The position numbers were made by a program, and so were the translations under genes. 64,000 nt of DNA, taken from contig CM076847.1 of the NCBI GenBank assembly GCA_039519185.1, positions 88,012,360 through 88,076,359 on the forward strand, in the 5' to 3' direction. The notes below the pieces were generated by a model that was not told the DNA's origin, ran no database searches, and saw nothing but the letters and a program-made list of their open reading frames with translations. The DNA is from Astragalus membranaceus. Its lineage: Eukaryota > Streptophyta > Magnoliopsida > Fabales > Fabaceae. Below are positions 32,713 through 44,512 of this stretch, one piece after another (the first letter of the stretch is position 1; every line of letters starts with the position of its first letter).

Positions 32713-34130
32713 GTTGTACTATAAAACCCTAATACTCTATGTGACCGTTGGAAAAACTAAGTCTAACAAACAAAACAGCTTTCAAAAAAAAATCACATTT
32801 TCAAATTTGAAAGTTTGTTATGGCTTAGCTGTGCACCTAACGGTTTATACAGTTGAAGTTTGTTAGTCTCTAACTAACCTTCCAACTGTCATGTCCGCTT
32901 TCTATGTGTGTAAGTGCCTATATATACATACATTGTAAATACAATCATTTGTACAGAAAACAATCAATCAATAAAAAGTTCTAGTTTACAGTTTATCAGT
33001 TCTATATTCTTACATTTCTATTCTACTCTACGCATACAATTCTTCTCAACGCAAGTTCCAGTCTTTATCATCAACCTTGAAGGATTTCTGGTTCTGTGAA
33101 TCAACAACAAGGGTTGTACCTCGCAGAAACAGAGAAAGAAAGGTCTAAGTTGTTGTTCAGTGACTGAGCAATAACAGGTAAAGAAAAGAAAAGAGAGTGA
33201 GAAGGGTTTATACCTGAGAATTTGGTTCTTAGGTGCTGAAGGTGAAGAGTATTGATCTGATTGAGCTTCAAAGGTGAAGCTCATACTGTACAAACAACAA
33301 ACAGAGAAGATTAGGGTTTGTTAATCAAGAAAGAGGGTTTAAGGGTGAGATATTACTAGAGAGAGTAATATTACCTTAGATCTGATCTTGTATTAAGCCT
33401 TAATCACATCTGTACCTGAAATCAAAGAATCAGAAAAATTAGGGTTTGAGAAATTGGGAATTTTGAAAACCCTAATCAGAAAAGCTGTAAAGGAAAGATC
33501 TCTACCTGGAAAGTTTGATTTCCAGGGTGATTCAGTGTGAATCATCAGCAGAAAACAAGTAAGAGTGTTCGAAGCAAGTGGTTTGTCGAACGAAGTGAGA
33601 ACTGGTCTCACGGCTTCAGCGCTGCGAGATTCAACACGAAACCAAAGGGGTTTCTGTTAATCATCATCAACAATCATCATAAGCCATAAACCTAGCAAGA
33701 TCCAAGCTTCAACCACGGTGTGGGAGCTCAAATCATTGCTAGGGTTTCAGTAAGAGAAGAGAGAAGAGAAAGACGAAGAAAGAGCAACCCAGAAGCTTCA
33801 AGAGAGAGAGAGAGTGAGGTTCTTGTTTTTCTGGTGATCAGTGGAGAAGGAAGCTTATATACTTCAGGTTAAGTTAACCCGCGAAGTATCCAAGAGATCC
33901 GGGTTTGGGTTCCGCACGAGCCCGGAAGCGTTATTGTTCAGCAAGTATTCTCCTGAGAAGTTGGGCTGGGTTTAGGCAAGCTGGGCTTGACTAAACACAC
34001 CCCCTGTGTTGTTGAATTCACCTGCAGGCATATAACAAACATTAGAATTTTTTGAAAAAAATCCATTACTTTTATCAAACAAACAATGAAGATGAACTTG
34101 TGTGAAATCGAAGCGGGGGCAAGCATTATT
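32713..34130. mobile_element. Unclassified insertion inside the LINE (LTR-like features)
   Basis: The LINE reading is broken here and resumes on the other side. On plus, 32816-33013 looks like a Copia-type LTR (TATATATACATACATTG at 32921-32937, ends TTCTTACA). On minus, TATATAAGC at about 33853-33861 is followed by a CT-rich leader with intron-like GT/AG sites and a short frame starting MSFTFEAQSDQYSSP (ORF 33018-33293). A PPT-like ACACAGGGGGTG followed by TG is seen on minus near 34000. No paired LTRs or TSD were found. Confidence 0.4.
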
Positions 34131-35130
34131 TTGTGAAATCGGCTTATTATGGTGCACTGCATGATTTGATAGATAATTACGATCTGCAAGTCTCAAGGGA
34201 GTGGAATCTCATTTGATAGATAATTACGATCTACAGAGGAAATAGGTAACCCTGTTAGTGGTGTGTCCTATATGTGTGAGCTCACTGATGAGAACAAATG
34301 ACATCTCTTCTTTGGCTGCCAACAGGCGGAATCAGTGTGGAGGTAGGTGGGCTTATGGGGTCAGATTCATCACCATGTTGAAAGTGCAGGAGGATTCAAG
34401 GAGTGTTTTTTTAAGCTCTTGTCAACTCTGCAAGATGGTTGTAGGAAAATATTTTCTATAATGCTTTAGTGTACATGGAGGAAAAGAAACGAGAAGATCT
34501 GGGAAGATGCAACAAAGCCAGTTCGAGTCTCAATTTGCAAGGCAACCAAATTGCTTTTTGAATGGGGGAAGCAAGAAAGAGGAATATGTTGATATTTGAG
34601 CCATCTCCAATTTTTCATCTTGCCCCCAAGTTAACCACTACCTATGAAGTCGATGTGTGGAGCAAACCACATTCTCTGAAGTGCAACTTGGACGCGGCAA
34701 TTTTCGAAGAACAGAGGTGTTTATAGGTATGTGCATTCACAATGAGAATGACGAGTTCGTGAAGGCAAACACTATTTGTGTTCCTGCCATTCCTATTCCA
34801 CAAGAAGCTGAAGCGTCGAGGCTTTTGGAAGCTGTTAAGTGCCACAAGAATTACGAACCCAAAGAGTAACCATTTAGCCAAATTGCAAGGTGGTAGTGGA
34901 TGACATCATAGCACATTGTAATTCTGTAAATGAACACGACTCTATTTCGATTTCTTACTAAATCTTGTTGTCTAAGTTGCAAAACTATAAGGTTTATTTT
35001 ATCTGGAGGCAAACAAACTTTGCGGCTCATACTTTGGCAAGGGTATAAAGGCTTTACGCTAGCTTTCATATTTTTGATTTGAGTCCAACGAATATTACAA
35101 ATTTAATTTCTAATGGAATGCTATAAATTT
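34131..35130 (+). pseudogene. LINE ORF2 fragment, zf-RVT and RNase H domains
   Basis: The reading continues with HYFVKSAYYGALHDLIDNYD. Next comes a zf-RVT-like segment with a CPICVSS...TNDISSLAANRRNQCGGRWA-type pattern (about 34255-34340). At about 34670-35100 lies a plant-LINE RNase H (RVT_3) part, with KCNLDAAIFEE-like, GMCIHNENDEFVKA and PIPQEAEASRLLEAVK, ending ASFHIFD and a stop near 35126. Many stops and shifts show it is dead. It is followed within about 115 bp by the large LTR element at 35245. Confidence 0.75.
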
Positions 35131-35244
35131 TCTCTTTGTAGAAAAAATGTCAATAAGAAGATAACTTATGTCTCAATTTGAAGAAATATACGTTAATAAT
35201 AAAATATAGTTTCTTCTGAAAATGTGATATAAATTATTGAAAAT

Positions 35245-35671
35245 TGTAGCGACCAAAAAATCCAGATGAGGGATTCTTCGAAGTTTACAATGAAGCCGCC
35301 ACCAATATTTATTTTAAGCAAAAATATTGGGAAAAACCTTTTATTTGGATAAATGGGGTTTTCCGGACCAGGTTCAGGTTCGGGAGCTGTTTATGCGTAA
35401 GGAAGATATTAGCACCCTACGACATCCTTCCTAAGGAAGGTTACCTTTTAACTAAATGTGTAAAATTATTAATTTAAAATTTTATTTTTACCCTTATTTA
35501 CAAATAAAAAAAAGACTTGGAAGAAGGACATTTAATTATTTTTGTTTGTTTTTGAAAAAAAATAGAAATAAGAAATTTACAAAAGAACTGAAAAAGGGGT
35601 TTTTATTAACGCAATTGACAGAGGCCGCCCTCAGCTCCTATGTATTTCCTGGTAGATAATCAAATCACACG
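35245..35671 (-). repeat. Left (3') LTR, piece 1
   Basis: It aligns with 59108-59533 of the right LTR. It ends at the Copia insertion, whose TSD ACACG occupies 35667-35671. Confidence 0.88.
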
Positions 35672-36087
35672 TGTTCAAGCTCAGAACTCACACATGAGAC
35701 ACAGATCAGAGAGAACCAGAGGAGGAAGATACGGAGAAGAGAGAGCTCGGGTTTTTCGCTTCTCTCCATACCAACACACGCAACGCACAACCCACACACT
35801 CACACCACTGAGAGTCAGAGAGGGAGAGGCATGTGAGGCGCACACTGAGAACTTGCTACAGTAAAATGAATTGTATTATTTACTTTGTAAGAATTGAGTA
35901 CATATAGCAGCATCTTGTTTCACTTCAGTTACATACAACTGAGTGACATTTTAACCCAAATGAAATTACATTTCGAATACAAATTAACTACAAATGACAC
36001 TACAATTATCTGTGAAGTTACAAATATGCCCCTACTACAAATACTAATAAGCAATAAACTGTAAAACAGAAATACACTGAATCAACA
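35672..36087 (-). repeat. Copia 3' LTR
   Basis: It starts TGTTCAAGCTCAG and ends AATCAACA on plus. Compared with the right LTR it lacks 21 bp near its end and about 9 bp of an AGAGAAG repeat. Confidence 0.88.
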
Positions 36088-36123
36088 CCCTCCCTTAATG
36101 CATATTCAGTTTCTGCATCTGTA

Positions 36124-36798
36124 TCAGAAATTTGTAACCCCCAGCCCAGCCTTCAACTTCAAAAACTGGTCTGTCTTCAGCCCCTTTGTCATGATATCTG
36201 CTACTTGTTGCTGTGTGTTGCAGTAAGCTACTGCAATGCAGCCTTTCTCAACCTGTTCACGCAGGAAATGGAATTTAGTATCAATATGTTTGCTACGCCC
36301 ATGTAGCACAGGATTTTTGGCCAAATTAATTGTTGATTTATTGTCTATCAGCAAAGTAATTGGCCTCCTCACTGTCACCTGCAGATGCAGCATTAGTGTG
36401 TCCAGCCACACTGCTTGACAAGCAGTAACTACACCAGCAATATATTCAGACTCACAAGAAGATAATGCAACCACAGGTTGCTTCTTGGAGCACCAAGAAA
36501 TTGGAGCCTTGTTCCACAAAAAATCAAACCCAGTTGTGGATCTTCTATCCACCTTATCCCCACACCAATCTGCATCTGAGTACCCTATCAAACTGTCATC
36601 AACTTCAACAGATTTCTTCTCTGCTAGGAACAGAATCCCAGTTCTGATTGTGCCTTTGATATACTTCAGAATCCTTGTTGCAGCAAGGAAATGAGTCATC
36701 TTTGGCTTGCTCATGAACCTGCTTACTACTCCAACTGAGTAGCTTAAGTCAGGCCTTGTATTACACAGGTACCTCAGGCTTCCTACTCCACTATACAC
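36124..36798 (-). pseudogene. Copia RNase H
   Basis: The frame shows GSLRYLCNTRPDLSYSVG, GYSDADWCGD, STTGFDF, SSCESEYIAG, LLIDNKSTINLAKNP and HIDTKFHFLREQ. These are the conserved blocks of Copia RNase H, which removes RNA from the RNA:DNA hybrid during reverse transcription. The D-E-D residues are present. Its upstream side joins directly to a truncated RT, so the domain would not be made in frame. Confidence 0.9.
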
Positions 36799-37439
36799 TT
36801 CTTGTAGCCTAGTTCATGGAAGAAAGCATCTATCTTCTTATTCCATGCCCTGGGGGCTTGTTTAAGGCCATACAAAGCCTTGTGCAGCTTATACACTAGC
36901 TGTTCCCTCCCTTTCTTCTCAAATCCAGGAGGCTGCACCACATACACCTCCTCTTCCAATGGACCATTTAGAAAGGCTGACTTGACATCTAAATGGTATA
37001 ATCCCCATCCTTTGTTGCTAGCTAGACCAATTACCATCCTAATTGTTTCATGCCTAGCAACTGGGGCAAATACTTCAAAGTAATCAAGCCCTTGTCTTTG
37101 AAGAAATCCCTTGGCTACCAATCTAGCTTTGTGTTTTGCAATTGTGCCATCTGAGTTCAGCTTCACCTTATACACCCATTTGACACTTATTGCTTTCTTA
37201 TTCTTTGGCAACTCAGTCAATTCCCAGCTCTTGTTCTTCTCAATTGAATTGAGTTCCTCTTTCATGGCAGCTACCCACACCTTTTCTTTCATTGCATCTG
37301 TGTAACTGAGTGGCTCAATATCAGCCATCATAGCAAGCTGAATCAGCTCCCCTTCACTGTCCACTTGACTGTCTGTAGTCAGGTCATATTCAGCTAGTCT
37401 CCTTGGAGGCACCATTTGCCTCTGTGGTCTGCCCTGCAC
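36783..37439 (-). pseudogene. Copia reverse transcriptase, catalytic part deleted
   Basis: It contains the RT N-terminal half: WVYKVKLNSDGTIAKHKARL, LDYFEVFAPVARHETIRM, LDVKSAFLNGPLEEEVYV and LHKALYGLKQAPRAWNKKI. After GYKKCIVE the frame stops, and the neighbouring frame resumes at the end of RT (GVGSLRYLCNTRPD). The part with the YVDD active site, on the order of 100 or more codons in intact relatives, is missing. A TAG at 37443-37445 separates it from integrase in the same frame. Confidence 0.9.
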
Positions 37440-37442
37440 TGT

Positions 37443-38470
37443 CTATTCCTCTTCAGAATCAGAGTCACTGGTTTCCTGCTGCTGCTGAGGCTCTTCAGGG
37501 TCAGCAGGGGCATGTTCCTGTTCCTGTGCTGGTGTATCAGTTTCTGTTTCTTCTAGCAGAACAGGTTCTGTTCTTGCAGGCTTGGCTTTGCCACTGTCCC
37601 AATCCCACATTTCAGCTTCCTTCACTAGTACATCTCTGCTGAACTCTATCTTGTTGGTGGCTGGGCAGTACAACTTGTAGGCTCCAGTTGAATGGTAACC
37701 TACTAAGATCATTGGACTGCTCTTATCATCCAGTTTCTTCCTCTTCTCATCAGGAATGTGCTTGTAGCACAATGCACCAAATACCCTCAAGTGCCCTACA
37801 CTTGGCTTCTTCCCTGTCCATACTTCAAGAGGGACAACATCCTTGAGTCTCTTAGTTGGACACCTATTGAGAATGTAAGCTGCTGTTGTAACAGCTTCTC
37901 CCCAAAGGCTTTTAGGCAGGTTCTTTTCCTTCAACATGCACCTTGCCATGTCCATCAACATCCTATTCCTCCTCTCAGCCACTCCATTGTGCTGAGGAGT
38001 ATATGGGGCAGTCACTTCATGCTCAATCCCTTGATCTTCAGAGTACTTCTTGAAATCTGCTGAGTTGTACTCCCCTCCACCATCAGTTCTGAGAATCTTA
38101 AGCTGGCAGCCACTCTGCTTTTCAGTATAGTTCTTGAACTTTCTAAACTGATCAAGCACTTCACTCTTTGCTTTGAACAGATAGATCCATATCATCCTAG
38201 TGTATTCATCTACAAAGGATACAAAATATTTGTTGCCACCTAGTGTGGGGACTTCCAAGGGCCCACATACATCAGAATGTACCACACCTAAGGCATGTGT
38301 TGCCCTTGGTGGCAATTCTGATGTAAAAGGCAGCCTTGGTTGTTTGCTTCTCATGCAAATTTCACAAGTTTTATCAACTGCAGCTACTGCAGGAACTCCT
38401 ACAAGAAGATTCTTAGTATTAAATGACCTAAACTTCTAAAGTTCAGGTGGCCATACCTCTTGTGCCATAA
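37443..38470 (-). pseudogene. Copia integrase
   Basis: In the frame 37443-38354 the catalytic triad is D28 (VHSDVCG), D91 (RTDGGGEY) and E127 (HNGVAERRN), with the usual 35-residue spacing of the last two. GYHSTGAYKLY and an acidic C-terminal tail follow. The upstream HHCC finger is split: HKRYGHLNFRSL lies in one frame and CEICMRSKQ in another, showing a one-base shift near 38425. Integrase would insert the cDNA into chromosomes. Confidence 0.9.
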
Positions 38471-39851
38471 AGCACTGTCTCTTTCTCCTTCAGTGGCAGC
38501 AAAACAGCGTGTCTCTGCTGCCTTGATGCTCACCTTGAATGTCCTATTCTTCTCCAAATGGGACTTCAGGATCAGCCTCTTCTTCTTGTCATACAGCTGC
38601 AGCAAGCCATCTTCCATTGTCATTGAGAAACCCTTCTCAATGAGTTTCCCCACACTCATCAAATTTGCTCTTCATCCCTGGAACATACCACACCTCTTCA
38701 ATTACCACTGACTTTCCATCTTTCTTCTCCACTATGATGTTCCCCATACCCTCTGCTTGCAGATACCTATCATCAGCCAGCCTTATTCTTGTTTTCTTGT
38801 TGCTATCAAAGTTAGTCAGCCACTTCCTATTCCCTGTTAGGTGGTTGGAGCACCCTGTGTCCATGTACCACAGCTCCACCACCACTAAGTCATCTGCAGT
38901 AGTCACCATCAGTAGCACAGGGTCATCATCTAAGTCACCCTTGGCTATGTTAGCCTCTTGCTTCTGGTTCTCCTTGTTGGACCAGCATTCATCTGCGAAG
39001 TGTTCATACTTCTCACAATTGAAGCACTGAACCTTCCTCTTGTCAAATTTCTCCTTCCCTTTCTGATTAATGTACTTCTTCCCTCCCTTATTAGCAGAAT
39101 TTTCCTTCTCTGAGCTTCCACCTTCAGAGTTCTTCTTGTTCAGCCACTGTTGCTTCTTGTTCTTCCAGTTTGACTTGTCACCATAGGTTTTCTTGTTGGT
39201 TTGAGCATTGAGAGCCTGTTCTGTCTCCTTCTCAGACCCTCTGTCACTGATACGCATCTCATGCACCTCTAGGTTACCTTGCAGTTCATCTAGGTTCATT
39301 GCAGAGGTGTCCTTAGCCTGCTCTATGGCTACTACTATGTGATCAAACTGAACAGTTAGGGATCGAAGTACCTTTTCCACAATTGTTTGTTCTGTAACAA
39401 CCTCACCACAGACCTTCATCTGGTTCGTGACAGTGACTACGCGAGATACGTAGTCACCAACCTTCTCACCAGGCTTCATCTGAAGAAGCTCGTACTGTTT
39501 ACGCAGTGACTGTAGCTTGACCTTCTTCACCTTCGCGTCACCTCCGTAGCACCTCACCAGCGTGTCCCAGGCGTGCTTCGCTGTCTTTGACTCAACGATC
39601 TTCTCGAAAACCCTTGGATCTACGCACTAGTGGATGTAGAAGAGCGCTTTCTGGTCCTTCTTTCTTCATTCGCGATGCGCACTCTGCTGCGCCTCCGTTG
39701 CGTTCTCTGCGAGCTCAGGCACGTCGTGGTTCACCAGATCTAGCACACCCTGTGCTCCGAATAGCACTCTCATCTGGATCGACCACCGGTTCTAGTTAGA
39801 ACCGTCGAGCACAGGGAGATGAGTGTTAAACCCCCCGTTTCCTCCGTTCAT
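38399..39851 (-). pseudogene. Copia gag and protease
   Basis: Gag starts at ATG 39851 (MNGGNGGFNTHLPVLDGSN, then TAG). Two more in-frame stops follow before 39557. The frame 38637-39557 holds the UBN2-type gag core, a zinc knuckle CFNCEKYEHFADEC (residues 178-191) and the protease active site WYMDTGCSNH (D233-T-G). It ends after VPGMKS through a single-base insertion near 38665. The next frame (38399-38662) continues with SVGKLIEKGF and the pre-integrase LWHKRYGHLNF. Confidence 0.88.
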
Positions 39852-40034
39852 CGTGGATCTGTGCTTCACTCACTCAGGATCTCACAGTCACTCGTGTTAC
39901 CCTAACCCTAGGAATCGGATCGTCGATTCCTTTCGATTCGCTTCAAACCGATGCGATTTGAAGCGACGAGATCTTCGCTCAGGCTCACTGTTCGCTCGTG
40001 TTTCCCAGGCCTCACAACAAAGCTCTAGATACCA

Positions 40035-40480
40035 TGTTCAAGCTCAGCACTCACACATGAGACACAGATCAGAGAGAACCAGAGGAGGAAGATACGGAGA
40101 AGAGAAGAGAAGAGAGAGCTAGGGTTTTTCTCTTCTCTCCATACCAACACACGCAACGCACAACCCACACACTCACACCACTGAGAGTCAGAGAGAGAGA
40201 GGCACGTGAGGCGCACACTGAGAACTTGTTACAGTAAAATGAATTGTATTATTTACTTTGTAAGAATTGAGTACATATAGCAGCATCTTGTTTCACTTCA
40301 GTTACATACAACTGAGTGACATTTTAACCCAAATGAAATTATATTTCAAATACAAATTAACTACAAATGACACTATAATTATCTGTGAAGTTACAAATAT
40401 GCCCTACTACAAATACTAATAAGCAATAAACTGTAAAACAGAAATACACTGAATCACGAATTACAAACATTGCATCAACA
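40035..40480 (-). repeat. Copia 5' LTR
   Basis: It is 446 bp, starting TGTTCAAGCTCAG and ending GCATCAACA on plus. The PBS TGGTATCTAGAGC (minus) lies directly beside it at about 40022-40034. Confidence 0.9.
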
Positions 40481-40485
40481 ACACG

Positions 40486-41139
40486 TAGTTCTTGGGTAGA
40501 AAATGTTTGTGTGTTGGTATTTTTTAAGTATTTTGAAATTGGGATGGATATTTGGTAATGACCAAACAAGTAAACTCAGAGTGGTCATCATTCATAGCCC
40601 ATTTGAAAACTAAAGTTGTTATTAACGATCAAACAAGCTAAACTCACAGTGACCATTAGTAACAACCTATTTTTTTATGTGAGTTTGATTGTTTGAAAGA
40701 AAAATATTAGTTTGAAAGCATTACGGTGTAATAAAAAACGCAATGGGTTATAATAAAAAGGTAGGTACAATTAACAGGGGTGTTGTATTAAATAAAAGCA
40801 GGTGGTGTGCTTAGCAGCAGCCCAACCTGCGTTTTTTTGGTTTTTGGACTCTGGTCAGTGAGCTGGGCTGATGTATAAAAAGGGGGTGTTGTATTACTAA
40901 AAACGGGGGTGTGTAAATATGAATCAGATATCTTTCTGGGCTTTTAAATAACATGGCCTAAGAATGGGCCTGCGCAGGGGGATGCATGAACTAAAACACA
41001 GGGGGTGCAAAAAAATGTATCTGGTTTTTAAAATCAAAATGATATAAACAGTAATATATAAAGGCATATATAAGGCAACTTTATCATCTGAATCTGAATA
41101 ACCCTAATCTCCAATCTCAAGCGCCGCACACTCATTTCC

Positions 41140-41175
<36 letters not shown>

Positions 41176-41346
41176 TTTCGGAGAGAGAGAGAGAGAGAGA
41201 GAAAGAAAGAAGAATGGTGGAGAGAGAGAAAAAAAGAGGAACGAAGGAGAGGGAGAGACGAACGAAGATTACGCCGGAGGGAGGGCCGTGGTAGCGGCGC
41301 CGGCATCGATGACGGTGAGGAAGAGAGGGACAGTGATGGTGGTTTC
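40486..41346 (-). repeat. Left (3') LTR of the large element, piece 2
   Basis: It aligns with about 59534-60388 of the right LTR, including the (GA)n tracts 41142-41202 and the plus-strand TATATAAGGC. The serine/leucine-rich minus frames here are products of the CT repeat, not genes. Confidence 0.85.
41142..41202. repeat. (GA)n microsatellites
   Basis: There are two GA runs separated by AAATTTTCGG. The right LTR has the counterpart at 60194-60228 with a different repeat number, as expected for fast-changing tracts. Confidence 0.92.
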
Positions 41347-43597
41347 TGTAACACCCCGATATTTCAAGCTTGTAGAAATACCAAAATGTACCACTTGGCA
41401 TACATCAGAGTAACTTCCTATTATTGAATATTGAACACAACTAAAAATTTCGATAAATACTTATCAAACGGTTCCATGAACCTCATTAAACTTAACATAA
41501 GTACTTAAGTCTCATGACTTAAAAACTTATACAACCTGGTGTTCAATATCCAAAACATAAGTAGCAGAGACGATTTACAACTATTAACAAGTAATAGTTA
41601 TACAATCGATAATACAAGGACATCAAACGGGTAAAAGGCATAAACATAAAATTGAGTCTTCAATAATAGCTCCATAAAGCACACTGTCTAGCCGTGCTTC
41701 TTCGTCTTTGCCTTTCCCTGTTTCTCTGTAAAAACCACAATAACAAAGGGTGAGATAAACATGATCTCAGTGAGTCCTATCGAGACCCCTTACTAACACT
41801 AGCGGTTCAATATGCATTATTTTGATTCGTAGCCCAAGTCTGGATAGCTACGTGTAACATGTCATACTAACACAACACCGAGACCTGCAGTTTCAGTCCC
41901 CTGGTGAACCCAATCCACTAATCCTTTCATCAGTGGGAAAACAAAGAAGGGGCCTAGGTTATGGGTTCATGACTTCCCTCCCCTAGTGTGTTATCATAGA
42001 GGTCGTCACCCCTTTATCATACCTTGATCCTTTCATCAAGTAATTCATTATCATACCTTGAATAAAATCAAGTAATTCTTCATCATATCATTATTTAACA
42101 TACCTTGATACAATATCAAGTCATCTTAGTGGTTACCAAAACCTCAATGAACTTTTAGTCCATCGTATTAACATATACTTGTGTTTTCTCACTCGTAACC
42201 CTAACCGGTTATCGTACATTTAGCATACTTGGACAATTTCCAATATCTCATTTATACCTACGCTTATTTATGCGAATTACGGTTTATTTGTCAATACATA
42301 GGGTTGGGGAAGGGATTAGATTAGAATAGGTTTGGAATCAATTAAGGAGGCTTTGGACCCATTTTAAAATCTGGGACAGAAAGATCAGCACGGGTCGTGC
42401 TGACTTATCAGCATTTCTAAAAATTCTGTTTTCGTGTGAAATTCTCATTCCGATCGATTCCGAAACTTATTCCGATCGATACCCAATCATAACAACACAT
42501 CGTTCAGCAACAACAATCATCATAAACATCATCAAACCTTCCATTCTCAGTCATTCAAATATTCATAACAAAAATACATTTTCGTAAATGACGGTTTTTG
42601 ACTCAAAACTTAACAAAACGAAAACCAAAACATATATTCAGTCACAACCAGTATTTAACACGAAATTTAATCCCTAAGCGAGTATAGGACTCACCGTATT
42701 GTGATAAAAATCACAAAAACCGAAATGCGAAAGGCTCCTCAACACGTAACCGCTCGAACTATCCCCGTAACGGTTCCTCTTGCTCCCACGAACACCACAC
42801 AAATTCAATTTCGAATTTCAACCACCTTCAGCTACTGACCTTCCTTCCAAGTTACCCCAATTAACTATGTGGCTTCCCCCAAAATTCTATTCTTGTTCTA
42901 ATGTAACATGCAAGTCATTAGGAACCTCAAAACTCCATTTTTGCTCTATTTGAGCTTGGGACTTGAAAATGGTAGATGAAAGGAGAGGGTGATTCAGCGG
43001 TCAAAATTGGTATCAATAGAAAGAGCTTGGAAAATGGAGGAGAATGGACCAAAGATTACCTACATGCAATGGGAGGGATTGGAGTTCTTCAAGCTTCTCT
43101 TCTTTCTCTCTTTCTCGCGTCCTACTCTCTCTCTCTCCCTCTATTCTTGTTCTTGTTTTCTGATTTCAGAAAATTGTGTTATGGGAGTGTGGTTAGCTGG
43201 GGTGTTGGGGAAAAATTGGTGTGAAATGACAATTTCGCCATTGGTCTTATTACTTACTTAAAACCTATTTTAATCCATTTCTAACTAGTAAGCAATCAAT
43301 AATTCATACTATAAATAGATAATGCATATGTGTGTGTTTAGTGAAAGATGTCCAGCTGAAAGTCACTTATGGGGTGGAAAAGACGAAAATACCCTTGTGC
43401 TCCTATTCTCACTTAAAATCTCAATTAACTCACCAATCAATCAACAATTCAAGTACTTAATATATTTTAGCACACAAGCACACGTAATTCACTTAATCAA
43501 TGACACCATATCATAATTAATCAATTATGCTAATTAATTATCTTGTGACCTCTTGCTAATTTCAATAAATGAAATTAGCTAAATCGGGGATGTTACA
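41347..43597 (-). mobile_element. Ty3-type solo LTR, 2.25 kb
   Basis: It starts TGTAACACCCCGAT and ends ATCGGGGATGTTACA, and is flanked by GTTTC (41342-41346 and 43598-43602). The unoccupied site is seen in the right LTR near 60388. There is no internal region or second LTR, so it is a solo LTR. Its layout on minus (leader, then a cytosine-rich middle, then CCTAGG) resembles the LTR ending at 53456. A palindrome TCAGCACG/CGTGCTGA lies at 42385-42403. No gene is present; the frame near 42976-43261 is incidental. Confidence 0.87.
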
Positions 43598-43602
43598 GTT
43601 TC

Positions 43603-44196
43603 GGTGAGAGAGAAACGAAGGTGGGGAACGATGGCCAGAGGTTCTCGAATACGGTGTTGATAGCGAGACTACGCCGGAGGGGAACCGTGGTAACGACGCC
43701 GACGATGGCGACGGTGAGGTAGGAGAAAAGGAGACGCGACGGCAGGGGAAAGGGAGAAGAGAGGAGATGACGGTGGTTATGGGGCTCGCCGGAGGTCACG
43801 GCGGCAGCACTTCGAGGATAGCAACCGGAGGTTGATTTTGCGCCTCAGGTTTGTTTTTTACTGTCTTTCTTATTACCTCTACTCCCTTTTTCTATGATCT
43901 CTTCCTTATGGTTTTTTCCAAATCTTAAAATTTTTCATCTTTCAACTTTGTTCTTACTTCTCAATGTTGTGATTCCTAGCTTCAACTCTACCCTTTTCTA
44001 TTTTCTCTATTACTGTTTGTTTGCTTTATTTTTCTGTTTGCAACTTATTCCTCTGTTTTGGTTCTAAACTCAACCCCAGGTTCCCTTATTATTTTTTTTG
44101 TTAATATTCCCCTAACATGTAAACAACGTGACTATTTTAATAAAAAGAAACTCAATTTGGTTCTTCTTGTTACTCCTAACCTGTTATTATTATTTT
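43603..44196 (-). repeat. Left (3') LTR of the large element, piece 3
   Basis: It aligns closely with about 60389-60985 of the right LTR. It ends where the MITE is inserted. Confidence 0.85.
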
Positions 44197-44512
44197 GGCT
44201 AAAATGCTCCCGGAGTCCCTTATCTTTATTTAAAGTAACGAATTAGTCCTTTATGTTTTTTTTGTCCCAAATAAGTCCTTTATCTTTCAAATTTTTGACA
44301 CATAAATCATTTTCCATTAACAGTGCTGATTTATGTGTCAAAAAAAAGGACTTATGTGTTAAAAATTTGAAACATAAAGGACTGATTTGGGACAGAAAAG
44401 GATTTATTTGTCAAAAATTTAAAACATAAATGACTGATTTGGGACAAAAAAAAGATAAAGGACCAAATCGTTACTTTAAATAAAGATAAGGGACCCCGGG
44501 AGTACTTTAGCC
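44197..44512. mobile_element. MULE-type MITE
   Basis: The termini GGCTAAAATGCTCCCGG and (complement) GGCTAAAGTACTCCCGG continue as inverted repeats over about 60 bp. The flanks TATTATTTT and AATTATTTT agree at 8 of 9. The element is absent from the other LTR (near 60985), which proves insertion. It has no coding capacity. Confidence 0.88.

Larger units (their letters stand above)
35672..40480 (-). mobile_element. Complete but inactive Copia retrotransposon, 4.8 kb
   Basis: The TSD is ACACG (35667-35671 and 40481-40485). The LTRs are 35672-36087 and 40035-40480; the PPT AAGGGAGGG lies beside the left LTR and the PBS TGGTATCTAGAGC beside the right LTR, so it runs on minus. Domain order gag, protease, integrase, RT, RNase H is Copia. 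At least three stops in the gag start, two frameshifts, one stop between integrase and RT and a deletion inside RT inactivate it. The uninterrupted host sequence is seen in the right LTR of the enclosing element near 59530. Confidence 0.93.

Noticed and set aside
40457..40480. First reading of the Copia 5' LTR edge at GAATCA (40456)
   Set aside because: The flanks gave no TSD; extending to GCATCAACA (40480) gives the perfect ACACG duplication and restores the enclosing LTR.
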